Positions 8,384-17,191 of a stretch of DNA of 64,000 bases are shown here, in pieces; position 1 is the first letter of the stretch, and each line of letters starts with the position of its first letter. This stretch comes from DATBGS01 sp036557885 (lineage in GTDB: Bacteria; Chloroflexota; Ktedonobacteria; Ktedonobacterales; DATBGS01), in the NCBI GenBank assembly GCA_036557885.1, contig DATBGS010000105.1, positions 14,153 through 78,152 on the forward strand, read 5' to 3'. The notes beneath the pieces were generated by a model, which worked only from the letters and a program-made list of their open reading frames with translations, did not search any database and had not been told where the DNA came from. Position numbers and translations under genes: made by a program.

Positions 8384-9037
8384 TTGGCTGATCAAGTTTC
8401 GTTACGGGTGGCTGAGCGCACCATGCTGGGGAAGCGGGTGAAGAAGCTGCGCCGCCAGGGGATTATCCCTGCCAATGTGTATGGCCTGCGCCAGTCGTCG
8501 CAGGCGTTGCAGGTGGACTTGTACACGCTGGAACGCTTTCTGGCAAAGCATCATGCCACGCGCGTGATTACCCTTGAGGGCGCCAGCAACGGCGGCTCGC
8601 CGCTGAATGCGCTGGTGCGGCGTGTGGCGCGGAGTCCACGCAACGGCAAGATTCTGCACGTGGATTTCCTGCGCATCTCAATGAGCGAGCCGATTACGGT
8701 GCGCGTGCCGCTGGTGCTGAAGGGCGACGCTCCGGCGGTGACGGTGGAGGGAGGCGTGCTGCTGCATCTCGTGGACTCGGTGGAGATTGAAAGTCTGCCG
8801 GGTGATTTGCCAGAGGCGCTGGAGGCTGACGTGAGTGTGTTAAAGAACATGGATGATACGCTCCATCTGCGCGATGTGCCGGTGCCGCCGAAGGTGAAGC
8901 TGCTGAGCGACCCCGATGAACCTGTGGCAAAGGTCGTGGCGCCGCGCGCGGTGCTGGCGGAGGCTGAGAAGGAAGCCGAGAAAGAGGCCGAGAAGGAGGC
9001 CGAGGCGCCTGCGGCATCCGAAGAGGCGACAAGCTAA
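8384..9037 (+). CDS. rplY: 50S ribosomal protein L25 (general stress protein Ctc form)
   Basis: Binds 5S rRNA in the large ribosomal subunit. The 217-residue product has the N-terminal L25 beta-barrel (ERTMLGKRVKKLRRQGIIPANVYG, then GKILHVDFLRIS), the C-terminal TL5/CTC domain (ITVRVPLVLKGDAPAVTVEGGVLLHLVDSVEIESLPGDLPEALEADVS) and a charged tail of Glu/Lys/Ala repeats (about residues 190-217). The frame is open from 8258, but the region before 8384 is not L25-like. The TTG at 8384 has AAAAGGAG at good spacing and gives LADQVSLRV as the start. Confidence 0.93.
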   Translation: MADQVSLRVAERTMLGKRVKKLRRQGIIPANVYGLRQSSQALQVDLYTLERFLAKHHATRVITLEGASNGGSPLNALVRRVARSPRNGKILHVDFLRISMSEPITVRVPLVLKGDAPAVTVEGGVLLHLVDSVEIESLPGDLPEALEADVSVLKNMDDTLHLRDVPVPPKVKLLSDPDEPVAKVVAPRAVLAEAEKEAEKEAEKEAEAPAASEEATS

Positions 9038-9094
9038 GTCTTACGGCAAGCATACTCACCCATTTGGCGTTTGCAGAGCAGGCGCGGGAGATGA

Positions 9095-9122
9095 GCTGGC
9101 CCACTGGGCCAGCCTTCTTTTT
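9095..9122 (+). terminator. Rho-independent terminator after rplY
   Basis: GCTGGCCCA and TGGGCCAGC pair around a very short loop and are followed by CTTCTTTTT. It ends the housekeeping run that precedes it. Confidence 0.85.
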
Positions 9123-9199
9123 GCCGGGGAGTGCGCTGGCCGCGAGACGGGTGTGCTATCCCCCAAAAGTCGTGTTTTGCGGTGTCCGGCCAGGACTCG

Positions 9200-9208
9200 T
9201 GCTATAGT
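9200..9208 (+). promoter_or_regulatory. Extended -10 promoter element before the prepilin peptidase gene
   Basis: TGC plus TATAGT lies about 95 bases before the start at 9304. No clear -35 is present. Confidence 0.4.
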
Positions 9209-9303
9209 GGGCATACGCAAAAAGTGATTGGCAGCCTGTATAGAGCAAGCTGTCAGGGCAGTGGGCGTGCAGAGGTATGCGTCAGAAATCCAGGGAGTTT
9301 GAG

Positions 9304-10086
9304 ATGCCTGCACTGTCGAGCGTTGGGGTGCTGGTGGTGGTGGCAGTAATTGGGGGGCTGGGCGCCGGGGCGCTCATCAATATACTGGCAGATGTGCTGC
9401 CACGCGAGGAACTGAAGTGGGAACTGGCCGGCTGCCCCAAGTGCGGGCGCCGCTTGCCGGGGCGCTGGCTGCTGCCGGTCCTGGGGTTTGCCTGGCTTGG
9501 CGGGCGCTGTCCCGCTTGCGGAGAAGCTCTACCCAGGCGGCACCTATGGGTGGCGGTAGCGGCTCCGCTGGCCTTGCTGCTGGTGGTCTGGCGTGTCGCG
9601 GCCCAGCCACCCGGCGCGCTGCCGCTGGCTGGCCTCTTTGCGCTGTATGGGCTGGTGACGCTGGTCTTACTCCTCATCTTTGTGATTGATCTGGAGCATC
9701 ACCTCATTCTGGATGTGGTGACGTATCCAGCAATTGTGGCGCTGGTGGTGCTGGGTGTGGTATTCAATCATCGCTTGCTATTTTTGATGGTGGTGGGAGG
9801 GGTGATCGCTGGTGGCTTATTTGCGCTGTTCTATGGGCTGGCGTATCTGATCTATCATACCGACGCGCTGGGCCTGGGGGATGTGAAGCTGGCGGTGTTT
9901 TTAGGGGTGCTGACGGGCTGGCCGGTGGTGCTGACGGCATTATTGTACGGGACGCTGGCCGGGGCAGCAACAGGCATGGTGCTGATGATGACGCAGCGGG
10001 CGGATCGGCAGACCATGATTCCACTGGGCACAGGGTTGAGCGCGGGAGCATTTCTGGCGCTGTTATTTACGCCTCTTTTATGGTAA
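9304..10086 (+). CDS. Prepilin peptidase (A24 family, type IV pilin leader peptidase)
   Basis: A membrane aspartyl protease that cleaves and often N-methylates type IV prepilins or pseudopilins. The 260-residue product has an N-terminal hydrophobic segment, a cytoplasmic loop with two CxxC pairs (CPKCGRRLPG and CPACGEALPR) that bind zinc in this family, and about seven membrane helices. The two catalytic aspartates are in VIDLEHHLILD and in the GxGD motif of LGLGDVKLA. GGGAG-like SD sequence before ATG 9304 favours this start over the ATG at 9277. No pilus genes are adjacent. Confidence 0.92.
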   Translation: MPALSSVGVLVVVAVIGGLGAGALINILADVLPREELKWELAGCPKCGRRLPGRWLLPVLGFAWLGGRCPACGEALPRRHLWVAVAAPLALLLVVWRVAAQPPGALPLAGLFALYGLVTLVLLLIFVIDLEHHLILDVVTYPAIVALVVLGVVFNHRLLFLMVVGGVIAGGLFALFYGLAYLIYHTDALGLGDVKLAVFLGVLTGWPVVLTALLYGTLAGAATGMVLMMTQRADRQTMIPLGTGLSAGAFLALLFTPLLW

Positions 10087-10099
10087 ATGCTTCAAGCAC

Positions 10100-10128
10100 T
10101 TGTACAGGCGGGCAGGACGTGCTACACT
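10100..10128 (+). promoter_or_regulatory. Promoter of the DUF4388 gene
   Basis: -35 TTGTAC (10100-10105), a 17-base spacer and TGC plus TACACT (-10 at 10123-10128). Confidence 0.6.
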
Positions 10129-10201
10129 CTCGCTCAAAAGCCTCTTCCTAACTCTCTCGCTGATCGCTGTGCGAACCTTGATTGAGGAGTTGTATTGACG
10201 G

Positions 10202-12160
10202 ATGAACTCGCCTGGGTTCTCTGCTGATCTTACGTCGTTTGATCTGCTTGATCTGGTGCAGGTCATTCATCTGGACCGTCATGACCTGTGCCTGGTGCTG
10301 CGCGCCGGGTCACAAACTCTGGGCGTGCTGCGCTTTCGGCAAGGTGAATTGCTCTGGGCCGAGTTTGGGGAGATGACTGGCGAGGCGGCGTTTATGGCGC
10401 TGGCGACGCAGCAATATGGAAATCTGGAGCAACTTCCCTGGACCGATACTGGCGAGCGTAATGTGTATCAGCCGCTTTCACGGCTGATTATGCAGGCGGT
10501 GGCCTATCGTGATCAACAGCAGGGAGCAGGCGAAGAAGATGCCTGGGGCAGCGAAGGCTGGGGCCAGCCGCAAGAAATGAGCGAACAGCAACCGCCGCTG
10601 TCGGCGCAGCCCGGCAATGGCTATCATCCGTTTGCTGGGAGTGGGCCAGTTTCCCCGGTGATGGTGGAGATGGAGGATGTGGAGATGCCCGATTGGATGC
10701 GCCATGTCTATCCTTCTGTTGAGGAGATCGCCGCGCAGCCAACCGGAGCGATGCCGCTGCCCACCATTTCGAGGCCCGCGCCCGCCGCCCCGCCGCGTTC
10801 TTCCGCTGGCCCGCATACGCCACCTCCTTTGCCAGCCGCTCCGACTGGAGATCAAGCCGCGCAGCCAACAGGCTCCTTTTCCATGCTGAATGGGAAGCGT
10901 AGCTTGCCGGGCCTCTTACGTGGTGCGCCCCGCAATGAGGCTTTGCCCACCAGTCCCGCGCCAGAAGATCCGCCAACGGTTCCTCTGCCTTCGGTGCAGG
11001 GCAGTTTCATGGAGTACGCGCTCAGGCGCGACCAGCCCGTCTCTCTGCCGCTCGAAGAACAAGGGACAAAGCCGCTGCCTGGATCGGAGCCGGAGCCGTT
11101 AGCGGAGCCGGAGTCGCTTTTGGATGAAGAGATGACCGGACGCGGGGCAACTTCTATCCTGACTGCTCTGGCGTCTGCTGGCTCGCTGGCAACGGCTGCG
11201 GCTCCTGGCAACACGCCTGACCTGGAAGAGGCGGTTGCTGCTGGGGCGGTTCTGCCGGGCACCCAGGGAGAAGAACAGCAAGAGCGCGTCAGCACCCCGG
11301 CGCTACCAGCACCAATAGCACCAATAGAGGTTGGCTTGCAGCCAGCGATGCGCGAGCCAGAAGGCGCTAAGCCCTCCAGCCTTTCGCTCCTGGAGCAATT
11401 GGCCTATGGCAGTGCCCGGAATGCTCATGCTGCTGAGGTAGCCGCTTCCCCGATTGAGGTGGGCCTGCCGGTTGCGAATCTCCCTGCTGTTTCCGCTTTA
11501 AACGGCGCTGCGCTGGCTGCTCCTGCTGCCGAATCTGCTGCTGCTGCGGTTGCCGAATCTGCTGCTGAAGCTGCGGTTGCTGAAGCTGCTGAATCTCCTC
11601 TGAGCGAGCCTGCGCTGCGAGGTGCTGGACGCCCCAATTCACGCTACATCTCCGCGTCTTCTCCTGCCAGGCGTTCCCTGATCTCCGCGCCCTCATCGGT
11701 GAATGCTCCCGCTTCTGCGGCTGGGGCGGAGGCTGGCAGCGGTATCCTGGTCTGGCCGCTTTCTGTTGAAACAACCAGAAAGCTGCAAGAGACGCAGGAA
11801 GGTTTTGCTATGCAGGTGGGGCCAGCATTTCTGGCAACGGCGATTTTGCGGGCCGATGGAACCCTGGTGGCCCAGCATGTAGCAAACAAGCGTATCGAGC
11901 AAGACCTATCCAGCCCGGCCTACCATCTGGCGCATGTCATGCAATCCAGCCTGCGCGCGCTCTTGATGGGCGGATGGGGCGACCTGGACGAGACGTTGAT
12001 CACCGGGAGTACGCACACGGTGGTGCTGCGACGGTTGGGTTGGGCGGAGAAGGGGCTGTTTCATATGGCGGTATTGGAGCGTTCTGGCAATCACGGCCTG
12101 TGCCGGGTGCTGATGCGCAACACCGAGCCGATCTTGTTACAACTCCTCACGCCACAATAA
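10202..12160 (+). CDS. DUF4388 (PATAN-type) protein with a roadblock/LC7-like C-terminal domain
   Basis: A 652-residue soluble protein in three parts. Residues 1-110 form a DUF4388/PATAN-like domain (LTSFDLLDLVQVIHLDRH, then GVLRFRQGELLWAEFGEMTGEAAF), found in signalling proteins linked to gliding, pili and two-component systems. Residues 130-520 are low-complexity and rich in Pro, Ala and Glu, including an alternating Ala-Glu stretch near 440-475. The C-terminal 130 residues (FLATAILRADGTLVAQHV to the end) look like a roadblock/LC7 domain, which in bacteria partners small GTPases. No GTPase gene is next to it. Domain names are by pattern recognition; the function is not known. Confidence 0.75.
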   Translation: MNSPGFSADLTSFDLLDLVQVIHLDRHDLCLVLRAGSQTLGVLRFRQGELLWAEFGEMTGEAAFMALATQQYGNLEQLPWTDTGERNVYQPLSRLIMQAVAYRDQQQGAGEEDAWGSEGWGQPQEMSEQQPPLSAQPGNGYHPFAGSGPVSPVMVEMEDVEMPDWMRHVYPSVEEIAAQPTGAMPLPTISRPAPAAPPRSSAGPHTPPPLPAAPTGDQAAQPTGSFSMLNGKRSLPGLLRGAPRNEALPTSPAPEDPPTVPLPSVQGSFMEYALRRDQPVSLPLEEQGTKPLPGSEPEPLAEPESLLDEEMTGRGATSILTALASAGSLATAAAPGNTPDLEEAVAAGAVLPGTQGEEQQERVSTPALPAPIAPIEVGLQPAMREPEGAKPSSLSLLEQLAYGSARNAHAAEVAASPIEVGLPVANLPAVSALNGAALAAPAAESAAAAVAESAAEAAVAEAAESPLSEPALRGAGRPNSRYISASSPARRSLISAPSSVNAPASAAGAEAGSGILVWPLSVETTRKLQETQEGFAMQVGPAFLATAILRADGTLVAQHVANKRIEQDLSSPAYHLAHVMQSSLRALLMGGWGDLDETLITGSTHTVVLRRLGWAEKGLFHMAVLERSGNHGLCRVLMRNTEPILLQLLTPQ

Positions 12161-12243
12161 CTTTCCCTGATGGCTGCCCCTCAAGCTGCCCTCCAGAGAA
12201 GCGCCTGCCATGCACTGCCTGGCTCATCCTCTGAAGCGCCCTC

Positions 12244-12272
12244 TTGATTTTATGGCTGAGGCACGTTAGAAT
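12244..12272 (+). promoter_or_regulatory. Promoter of the 581-residue membrane protein gene
   Basis: -35 TTGATT (12244-12249), a 17-base spacer and -10 TAGAAT (12267-12272). It lies about 50 bases before the GTG start. Confidence 0.55.
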
Positions 12273-12324
12273 GCGAGGGTCGCTGTTTCTTTGCCCTCGC
12301 CCTCATCCTTACAGGAGGTATTTT

Positions 12325-14070
12325 GTGTCTGCTACTGTTCCCCCGGATGCGGGTCAGCCACATCCAAGAGCGGCTGGGCCGCACCCCTTGACTGGCACAG
12401 GCGTGGCTACTGAGCTTGTTCTCCCGATTGTTCCAGAGCGCCCGTTATCCTCTGGAATGCTCACGCGGGAGTTGGAAGATGCCAGCAGCCAGAAACTTCG
12501 CAATGATGTTGATCGTGTGACACAGCTCTTTAAAGAGACACTTGAGGATATTGAACGCGCTGGCTTAACAGAGCACTACGCCAAACCTGTGCGCGAGGCG
12601 ATGCGCGCGTATATGACCATTATGGATGGCGCCTGGGAAGCGCTGGCCGAGGAGCGGCTGACGGATGTGATTGATGGCCCTGGCTATCAGCACGAAATAG
12701 CCAAGCTGACGCAGTGGCTCAAGGAGCGCCGCCAGCGCTGCGCGGAGACGCTCAGCGCGCACCAGGCCGAAGGCACCCCGATTCCAAAGCCTTCCACCCT
12801 GGGGGAGCGTTTGGGCCACGCGCGCTGGAGGCAGCAGGTCAAGCTCTATCGCCAGTCGTTAGAAGCCTGGCAGCAAGCAATAGATTTGCACGGGGACGCC
12901 CGCGTTTCCGGCCAGGGGCTGTTTCGCATGCACGGCTATTACGGGCTGACGGCCCTGCGTCTGGCTGAACTCTACGCGCTGGCCGTGCTGCGCTGGGCAA
13001 CTGCTGGTGTTGCGCTCCTGGTGGTCCTGGCCTATATCATTGGCATTCCGTTTATCAGCGGGGTGAATCCGGTGGTGATTGCGTTTGTGCTGGGCTTTCT
13101 CCTGGCCGTGTCCTATTACATTGTGCGGCTCAATGTGTGGAATACGCCTCTGATTCCAATCGTTGTGGGCTACGCGCTGGCGCCCCGGCAAAAGGTGGGT
13201 TTTGGTGAGCAGGGGGTGCTGGTGGTGCCAACGGCTGCGCGACGGCGCAGGATGCGGCAGTTTCTGGAAGGCTGGTCGCTGGTGGTGCTGGTGGCCTCCC
13301 CCCTGATCTGGCTGCTGGCAACGGCTGGCTTCGGGGTGGTAGACAGTATTCTCACGGCCAGGGCCGGTGGTGAGGTGCTGCTTTCGATCTCTGGGGTCTT
13401 TAGCGTCGTGCTGGTACTGATCCTTCCGCTTTCCTACTTGTTTTTCCTTCCGTATGTGCTGACGACCCAGTTTTTGCTGACCCGCGATATGGCCGAGCAT
13501 CCTGGCTGGGAGGTGCCTGCCCGGCGCTATCCCTTGCGCTTTACGTTGATTTTGCTGCCTTTTATTATTGGCGGCGCGCTGGCTATCAGTATTGCGCTCA
13601 GGCAAGTGTTCATGTTACAGGAATACACGGTGTTTGAGATCGGGTCGTTTGTGGTGAAGGCTGCGACGGCGTTGTATGTGCTGGCCTTCCTCGCGCCGTA
13701 TGCTTTCCTGATTGATATACCCTATCGCTATGGGGTGTCGCGCTGGCGCACGCGCAAGCTCAAGGAGTTGCGCGGCGGGCGTCGGTTGGTTGAGGAGGAG
13801 ATTGGCCGCTTGCCGCTGACGCATGAGCGCAAAGAGGACTTGCATGAGTTGCAATATCATCTGGGGTGGATGGACTACTACCAGAAGAAAATTACAGAAG
13901 CCGCCGATACTGACGAATCGCCGTTCCCGGTGGAGCGGCGGACAATGGCGTTCTTGCTGGCGACCCCGCTGCCGCTGATTCTGGCGGCTGTTCAGGATAT
14001 TGGCAGCGGCGAGACGTTGAGCAAGGATGTGTTTGAGGTGATTCAGCGCCTGCTGAGCGGGGGAAAGTAG
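12325..14070 (+). CDS. Multi-pass membrane protein of unknown function
   Basis: I do not recognise this 581-residue protein. Residues 1-210 are soluble and mostly helical, rich in Glu, Arg and Gln (LTRELEDASSQKLRNDVDRVTQLFKETLEDIERAG; coiled-coil likely). Residues 215-480 hold about eight hydrophobic segments in pairs, and the C-terminal 100 residues are again charged and helical, ending in a short hydrophobic stretch. The GTG start has the near-perfect SD ACAGGAGGT and follows a promoter. The frame is open upstream to 12244, but that part overlaps the promoter and is excluded. A strong terminator follows, so it is probably monocistronic. Confidence 0.8.
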   Translation: MSATVPPDAGQPHPRAAGPHPLTGTGVATELVLPIVPERPLSSGMLTRELEDASSQKLRNDVDRVTQLFKETLEDIERAGLTEHYAKPVREAMRAYMTIMDGAWEALAEERLTDVIDGPGYQHEIAKLTQWLKERRQRCAETLSAHQAEGTPIPKPSTLGERLGHARWRQQVKLYRQSLEAWQQAIDLHGDARVSGQGLFRMHGYYGLTALRLAELYALAVLRWATAGVALLVVLAYIIGIPFISGVNPVVIAFVLGFLLAVSYYIVRLNVWNTPLIPIVVGYALAPRQKVGFGEQGVLVVPTAARRRRMRQFLEGWSLVVLVASPLIWLLATAGFGVVDSILTARAGGEVLLSISGVFSVVLVLILPLSYLFFLPYVLTTQFLLTRDMAEHPGWEVPARRYPLRFTLILLPFIIGGALAISIALRQVFMLQEYTVFEIGSFVVKAATALYVLAFLAPYAFLIDIPYRYGVSRWRTRKLKELRGGRRLVEEEIGRLPLTHERKEDLHELQYHLGWMDYYQKKITEAADTDESPFPVERRTMAFLLATPLPLILAAVQDIGSGETLSKDVFEVIQRLLSGGK

Positions 14071-14091
14071 CTTTTTTTACGCCATCTGAGC

Positions 14092-14127
14092 GCGCCAGCG
14101 TCTAGCTTTGGACGCTGGCGCTGTTTT
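14092..14127 (+). terminator. Rho-independent terminator
   Basis: GCGCCAGCGTC (14092-14102) pairs with GACGCTGGCGC (14111-14121), an 11-bp perfect stem followed by TGTTTT. Confidence 0.88.
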
Positions 14128-14142
14128 GTAGGCGTTGTTTTC

Positions 14143-14171
14143 TTGACAGGGTGAGTTTGAGGGACGATACT
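14143..14171 (+). promoter_or_regulatory. Promoter of the M50 protease gene
   Basis: -35 TTGACA (14143-14148) with GATACT at 14166-14171 (17-base spacer). Confidence 0.55.
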
Positions 14172-14182
14172 ACTTCCCAATA

Positions 14183-14201
14183 GGGAGGGCCAGACCCTCC
14201 C
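14183..14201 (+). promoter_or_regulatory. Leader hairpin of the M50 protease transcript
   Basis: GGGAGGG and CCCTCCC around a 5-base loop, followed by TTTG, lie just after the predicted transcription start and about 100 bases before the coding region. It may be an attenuator; the short U-tract makes termination uncertain. Confidence 0.35.
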
Positions 14202-14303
14202 TTTGCAAACGACCAGACCTCCGTTGAGGGAAGCTGGTCGAGCTGGCGGCTTTGCGCCCAGGAAGATGTGCCACGTGTGCATGGTCCGCAAGGAGGGAAG
14301 CGC

Positions 14304-15584
14304 GTGATCGGCCCCACTCTTCGTATTGCCCGCATCTTTGGCATTCCTGTCCGGGTTGATCTTTCGTGGCTGTTGGTGTTTGTGCTGTTTGTCTATCTGG
14401 TGACGCAAAACTTTTTTAAGCCACTCTTTCCCGATGTGGACCAGGGCGGGCGTGTTGGGCTGGCGGTGCTGACCATCTTCCTCTTTTTCATCTCGGTGCT
14501 GCTGCATGAACTGGCGCATTCGCTGGTGGCAATGGCGGCAGGACTCAAGGTGAAGGCAATTGCGCTGTTTATTCTGGGCGGGGTGTCGCAGCTTGAGGGC
14601 GAGCCAAAGCAGCCCTGGGTAGAGTTCTGGATGGCCTTCTCCGGGCCATTGGTGAGTCTGTTGATCGGCGTGGCGTGCGGGGCGCTGGCCCTGGAGTTTG
14701 GGGCCGGGGAGTTAGCCAGCGCGGTGATGGGTGGGCGGATGACGCGCACGATTTCTGCCAGCGGCGCGGTGTTATTCTGGCTGGCAGCCCAGAATATCCT
14801 GATGTTTGTGTTCAATATGATCCCTGGTTTTCCGCTCGACGGCGGGCGTGTGGTGCGGGCGTTTGTCTGGGGAATCAGCCGCAACTATGCCCTGGCCACG
14901 CGCGTGGCCGCCTGGTTTGGGCGCGTGGCTGGCTATGGCTTTTTGGGGTTTGGGTTCTATCAAATCCTTTCTGGCCGTCTCGGTGGTCTGTGGTTTCTTG
15001 TGGTGGGTATCTTTTTGGGGGCCTCGGCGCGGGTGAGCTTTCGTCAGGCGGCTGTGCGCGAGGTGTTGCAGGGCTACGAGGTTGGGCAATTTGTGCAGCC
15101 TGTAACGCTGATTGTGCCGGGACAGTTGACGCTTGAACTGGTGGTTCAGGAATATTTTGTGCGCCATAACCTGAGCCTGTATCCGGTGCGGGTGGGCGAT
15201 GCGATTGAAGGCGTGCTGACGCCCGCGCTGGTGCATAAGGTGCCCAGGCACGAGTGGGAGCGGCGGCGGGTGAGCGAGGCGATGGCGCCTCTTGGTCCAG
15301 AGTATGTTGTTGGTCCGCATCTCTCCGCGCAGGAGGCTTTTGAGCGCATGACGACGAATCAGACTGGAAGCGTGCTGGTGATGGAGGAGGGTGAACTGCT
15401 CGGCATGGTTTCGCAGCGGGAGATGCTGCGTCTGGTGCGTGCCCAGCCGCCACTGCGTGCTTCAGGCGGTGGCAGCGTGCCACCCACAGCGCCCCCGGTC
15501 CCGCCCCTGGCTTCGCGCGCGTCCGGGCCACTCGGAGACGTGCCCGCTGACCCAACAGACCGCTATGAGCGTTTTGGCCCCTGA
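14304..15584 (+). CDS. Site-2 protease family (M50) membrane metalloprotease with CBS domains
   Basis: An intramembrane zinc protease of the SpoIVFB-like M50 group. The zinc motif HELAH is at about residues 71-75 and the second motif NMIPGFPLDGGRVVRA, with the Asp ligand, is at about residues 172-188. Four to six membrane helices occupy residues 10-245. The C-terminal half has two CBS-like repeats (VREVLQGYEVGQFVQPVTLIV and RRRVSEAMAPLGPEYVVGPHLSAQEAF), which in this subgroup sense adenine nucleotides, and a Pro-rich tail. The GTG start has AAGGAGGG upstream. The 3' end overlaps the convergent next gene by 22 bases. Its substrate is unknown; no sigma or anti-sigma gene is adjacent. Confidence 0.93.
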   Translation: MIGPTLRIARIFGIPVRVDLSWLLVFVLFVYLVTQNFFKPLFPDVDQGGRVGLAVLTIFLFFISVLLHELAHSLVAMAAGLKVKAIALFILGGVSQLEGEPKQPWVEFWMAFSGPLVSLLIGVACGALALEFGAGELASAVMGGRMTRTISASGAVLFWLAAQNILMFVFNMIPGFPLDGGRVVRAFVWGISRNYALATRVAAWFGRVAGYGFLGFGFYQILSGRLGGLWFLVVGIFLGASARVSFRQAAVREVLQGYEVGQFVQPVTLIVPGQLTLELVVQEYFVRHNLSLYPVRVGDAIEGVLTPALVHKVPRHEWERRRVSEAMAPLGPEYVVGPHLSAQEAFERMTTNQTGSVLVMEEGELLGMVSQREMLRLVRAQPPLRASGGGSVPPTAPPVPPLASRASGPLGDVPADPTDRYERFGP

Positions 15585-16051
15585 CGCTGGTGGCGTTGTT
15601 CGATGTCGCGGAGCTTGCTATAGGCGTCTATGACGCCGGTGGATTGATCGCGGTTGGTTGAGATGGCTTCCGCGAGCCTGGCAGTGGCCTCGCCCAACTC
15701 TTGATGATGGATGCGCATGAACACCTGACGGCGAGCGCGCCAATCCAGGAAGAGGCCCAGCGCGAAGGGGACCAGGATGGCAAGGAGCCGGATGCTCCAG
15801 CCGAGCCAGCCCCACGCGGCAGGACCAGAGAAATCCTGGGGTGGGTGATAATTCGAGGTGTCGAGCACGGTTTTGCCGTTGGGGAGCGGGAGCACCAGAG
15901 GCTTGTAGGTGGCGTTGTAGTGGGCCAGGGCCAGTTGATAGTCGTGGTATTGGATGGCCCAGATGATGAGGACGAGCGCCAGCGCGCCCAACACCAGAGC
16001 GATTCCACCGATGAGCCATTTGCGTGTCTTGATCCAGGTGTTGCGCGCCAT
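15563..16051 (-). CDS. Small membrane protein of unknown function
   Basis: About 162 residues with two membrane segments (about 13-35 and 86-108) and a C-terminal helical, charged region (RIHHQELGEATARLAEAISTNRDQ). The loop between the helices (PLVLPLPNGKTVLDTSNY) is probably extracytoplasmic. Several other frames are open here, but only this one gives a plausible membrane protein. ATG codons at 16054 and 16051 are adjacent; the SD is weak (a GGGGG run). It converges on the M50 protease gene with overlapping 3' ends. The function is unknown. Confidence 0.65.
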   Translation of the reverse strand: MARNTWIKTRKWLIGGIALVLGALALVLIIWAIQYHDYQLALAHYNATYKPLVLPLPNGKTVLDTSNYHPPQDFSGPAAWGWLGWSIRLLAILVPFALGLFLDWRARRQVFMRIHHQELGEATARLAEAISTNRDQSTGVIDAYSKLRDIEQRHQRQGPKRS

Positions 16052-16054
16052 CAT

Positions 16055-16399
16055 CAGCCCCCGTGAGCCAGGCTAGCCGTTCTGAGAGAACAACCAGCGT
16101 TGTGTTCTCTGCTGTATTTTAACGCAATTCAGGCACCATGAACAGCCTTTGTTTCCCACCTTGCGTGCCACCAGGAATTTTCCCCGAACAAGGGCATAGA
16201 GCAGCCACACGACAATAATTTGCTTTCTGATTGTGCGAGAAGTAGAATAACCGACGCCAGAGAAGGCGCAAAATTCTGCCAGCAGCAGGAGTATGCTGGC
16301 AGAGGAGTGCCTGGCCGGCAGCATCACAAGAAACTATCCTCAGAGGAGGCGCCATTGTCTCTTGATCTTTCTTCTTCATCCGGTGCAGGAGGGATAAAC
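16055..16399. other. Intergenic region between divergent genes (345 bases)
   Basis: It holds the promoter of the BON-domain gene (16220-16248) and its long untranslated leader (16255-16399). The BON reading frame is open from 16220, but the product of that part is not protein-like. I see no other gene here. Confidence 0.5.
16220..16248 (+). promoter_or_regulatory. Promoter of the BON-domain gene
   Basis: -35 TTGCTT (16220-16225), 17-base spacer, -10 TAGAAT (16243-16248). The leader would be about 145 bases long. Confidence 0.5.
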
Positions 16400-17188
16400 G
16401 TGGAGATGCACAGGAGCGAACATGCCCGTGTCTTTCTCCAGCCAGGAAAGCTGCTAGACAGCGAGCGAATTCCCGCGATTCCCCCGAACTACCGTGAGCG
16501 CGTGGGCAACAACGCTGAAATAGAGCATCTGTGGCTCTGGCCGCAGACGGCACAGATGACGTTGGGCCTGAAGGTTCGCACAGGGCTTTTTTCCCGACAT
16601 GCGGAGATGGTGCCGCTTTCCGCTGGTGCGCCGCTCTCTCCCAAGACGGCTGGTGGCGCAGTAGAGTTGTTGGCAAAGATGCCAGTGTTTTGCTCGGACG
16701 AACATCAGCAGAAAAAACGCTATCGCGTGGGACATCTGGAGGGTATGACGGTGGCGGCGCGCACCGGCCTGGCAAATGGCCTGGTCGTGCGGGTGCGCTC
16801 GCACCCCGAAGAAGAGGTGCAGCATCCCAGCGACCCACTGGGGCATTTGATCAGTGTGGCTGGGCGTCGTCTGGTGCTGCCGCCAAACTGGGCGCTGGCC
16901 GAGAGTGGCCCGGCAGCGCTGGCGCTGAGCGGCTTTCCAGCGCAGGTGGCAAGCGGTTCAGAATATGTGGATGATCTTCAGGTGAGCCAGCGGCTCTGGG
17001 CTATTCTCAATGAGAATCCCGCGCTTCAGCCGTTTCTTGGCAAGCTGAAGGTGGTGGTGCAGGATGGGGTGGTCTATCTGGGGGGGCAACTGCCACAATC
17101 GCGCTTGCGCAATTCCGCCAAGCAGGACATCTGGCATGTGCCCGGCGTCGTAGCTATCGAGGATACCCTGCGTATCGAGGGCGAATAA
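16400..17188 (+). CDS. BON-domain protein
   Basis: A 262-residue protein whose last 70 residues form a BON domain (VSQRLWAILNENPALQPFLGKLKVVVQDGVVYLGGQLPQ, then IWHVPGVVAIEDTLRIEGE), a fold that binds phospholipid or other interfaces. The first 190 residues are of unknown type, beta-rich with PRC-barrel-like stretches (KRYRVGHLEGMTV and ISVAGRRLVLPPN). No signal peptide is seen. The GTG start follows AGGAGGG. It ends 3 bases before the carboxylase gene and probably shares its transcript. Confidence 0.75.
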   Translation: MEMHRSEHARVFLQPGKLLDSERIPAIPPNYRERVGNNAEIEHLWLWPQTAQMTLGLKVRTGLFSRHAEMVPLSAGAPLSPKTAGGAVELLAKMPVFCSDEHQQKKRYRVGHLEGMTVAARTGLANGLVVRVRSHPEEEVQHPSDPLGHLISVAGRRLVLPPNWALAESGPAALALSGFPAQVASGSEYVDDLQVSQRLWAILNENPALQPFLGKLKVVVQDGVVYLGGQLPQSRLRNSAKQDIWHVPGVVAIEDTLRIEGE

Positions 17189-17191
17189 GCA

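Noticed and set aside
15701..16066. 121-codon plus-strand frame after the M50 protease
   Set aside because: The minus-strand frame here encodes a plausible two-helix membrane protein; the plus frame is highly charged and repetitive as expected of a shadow.
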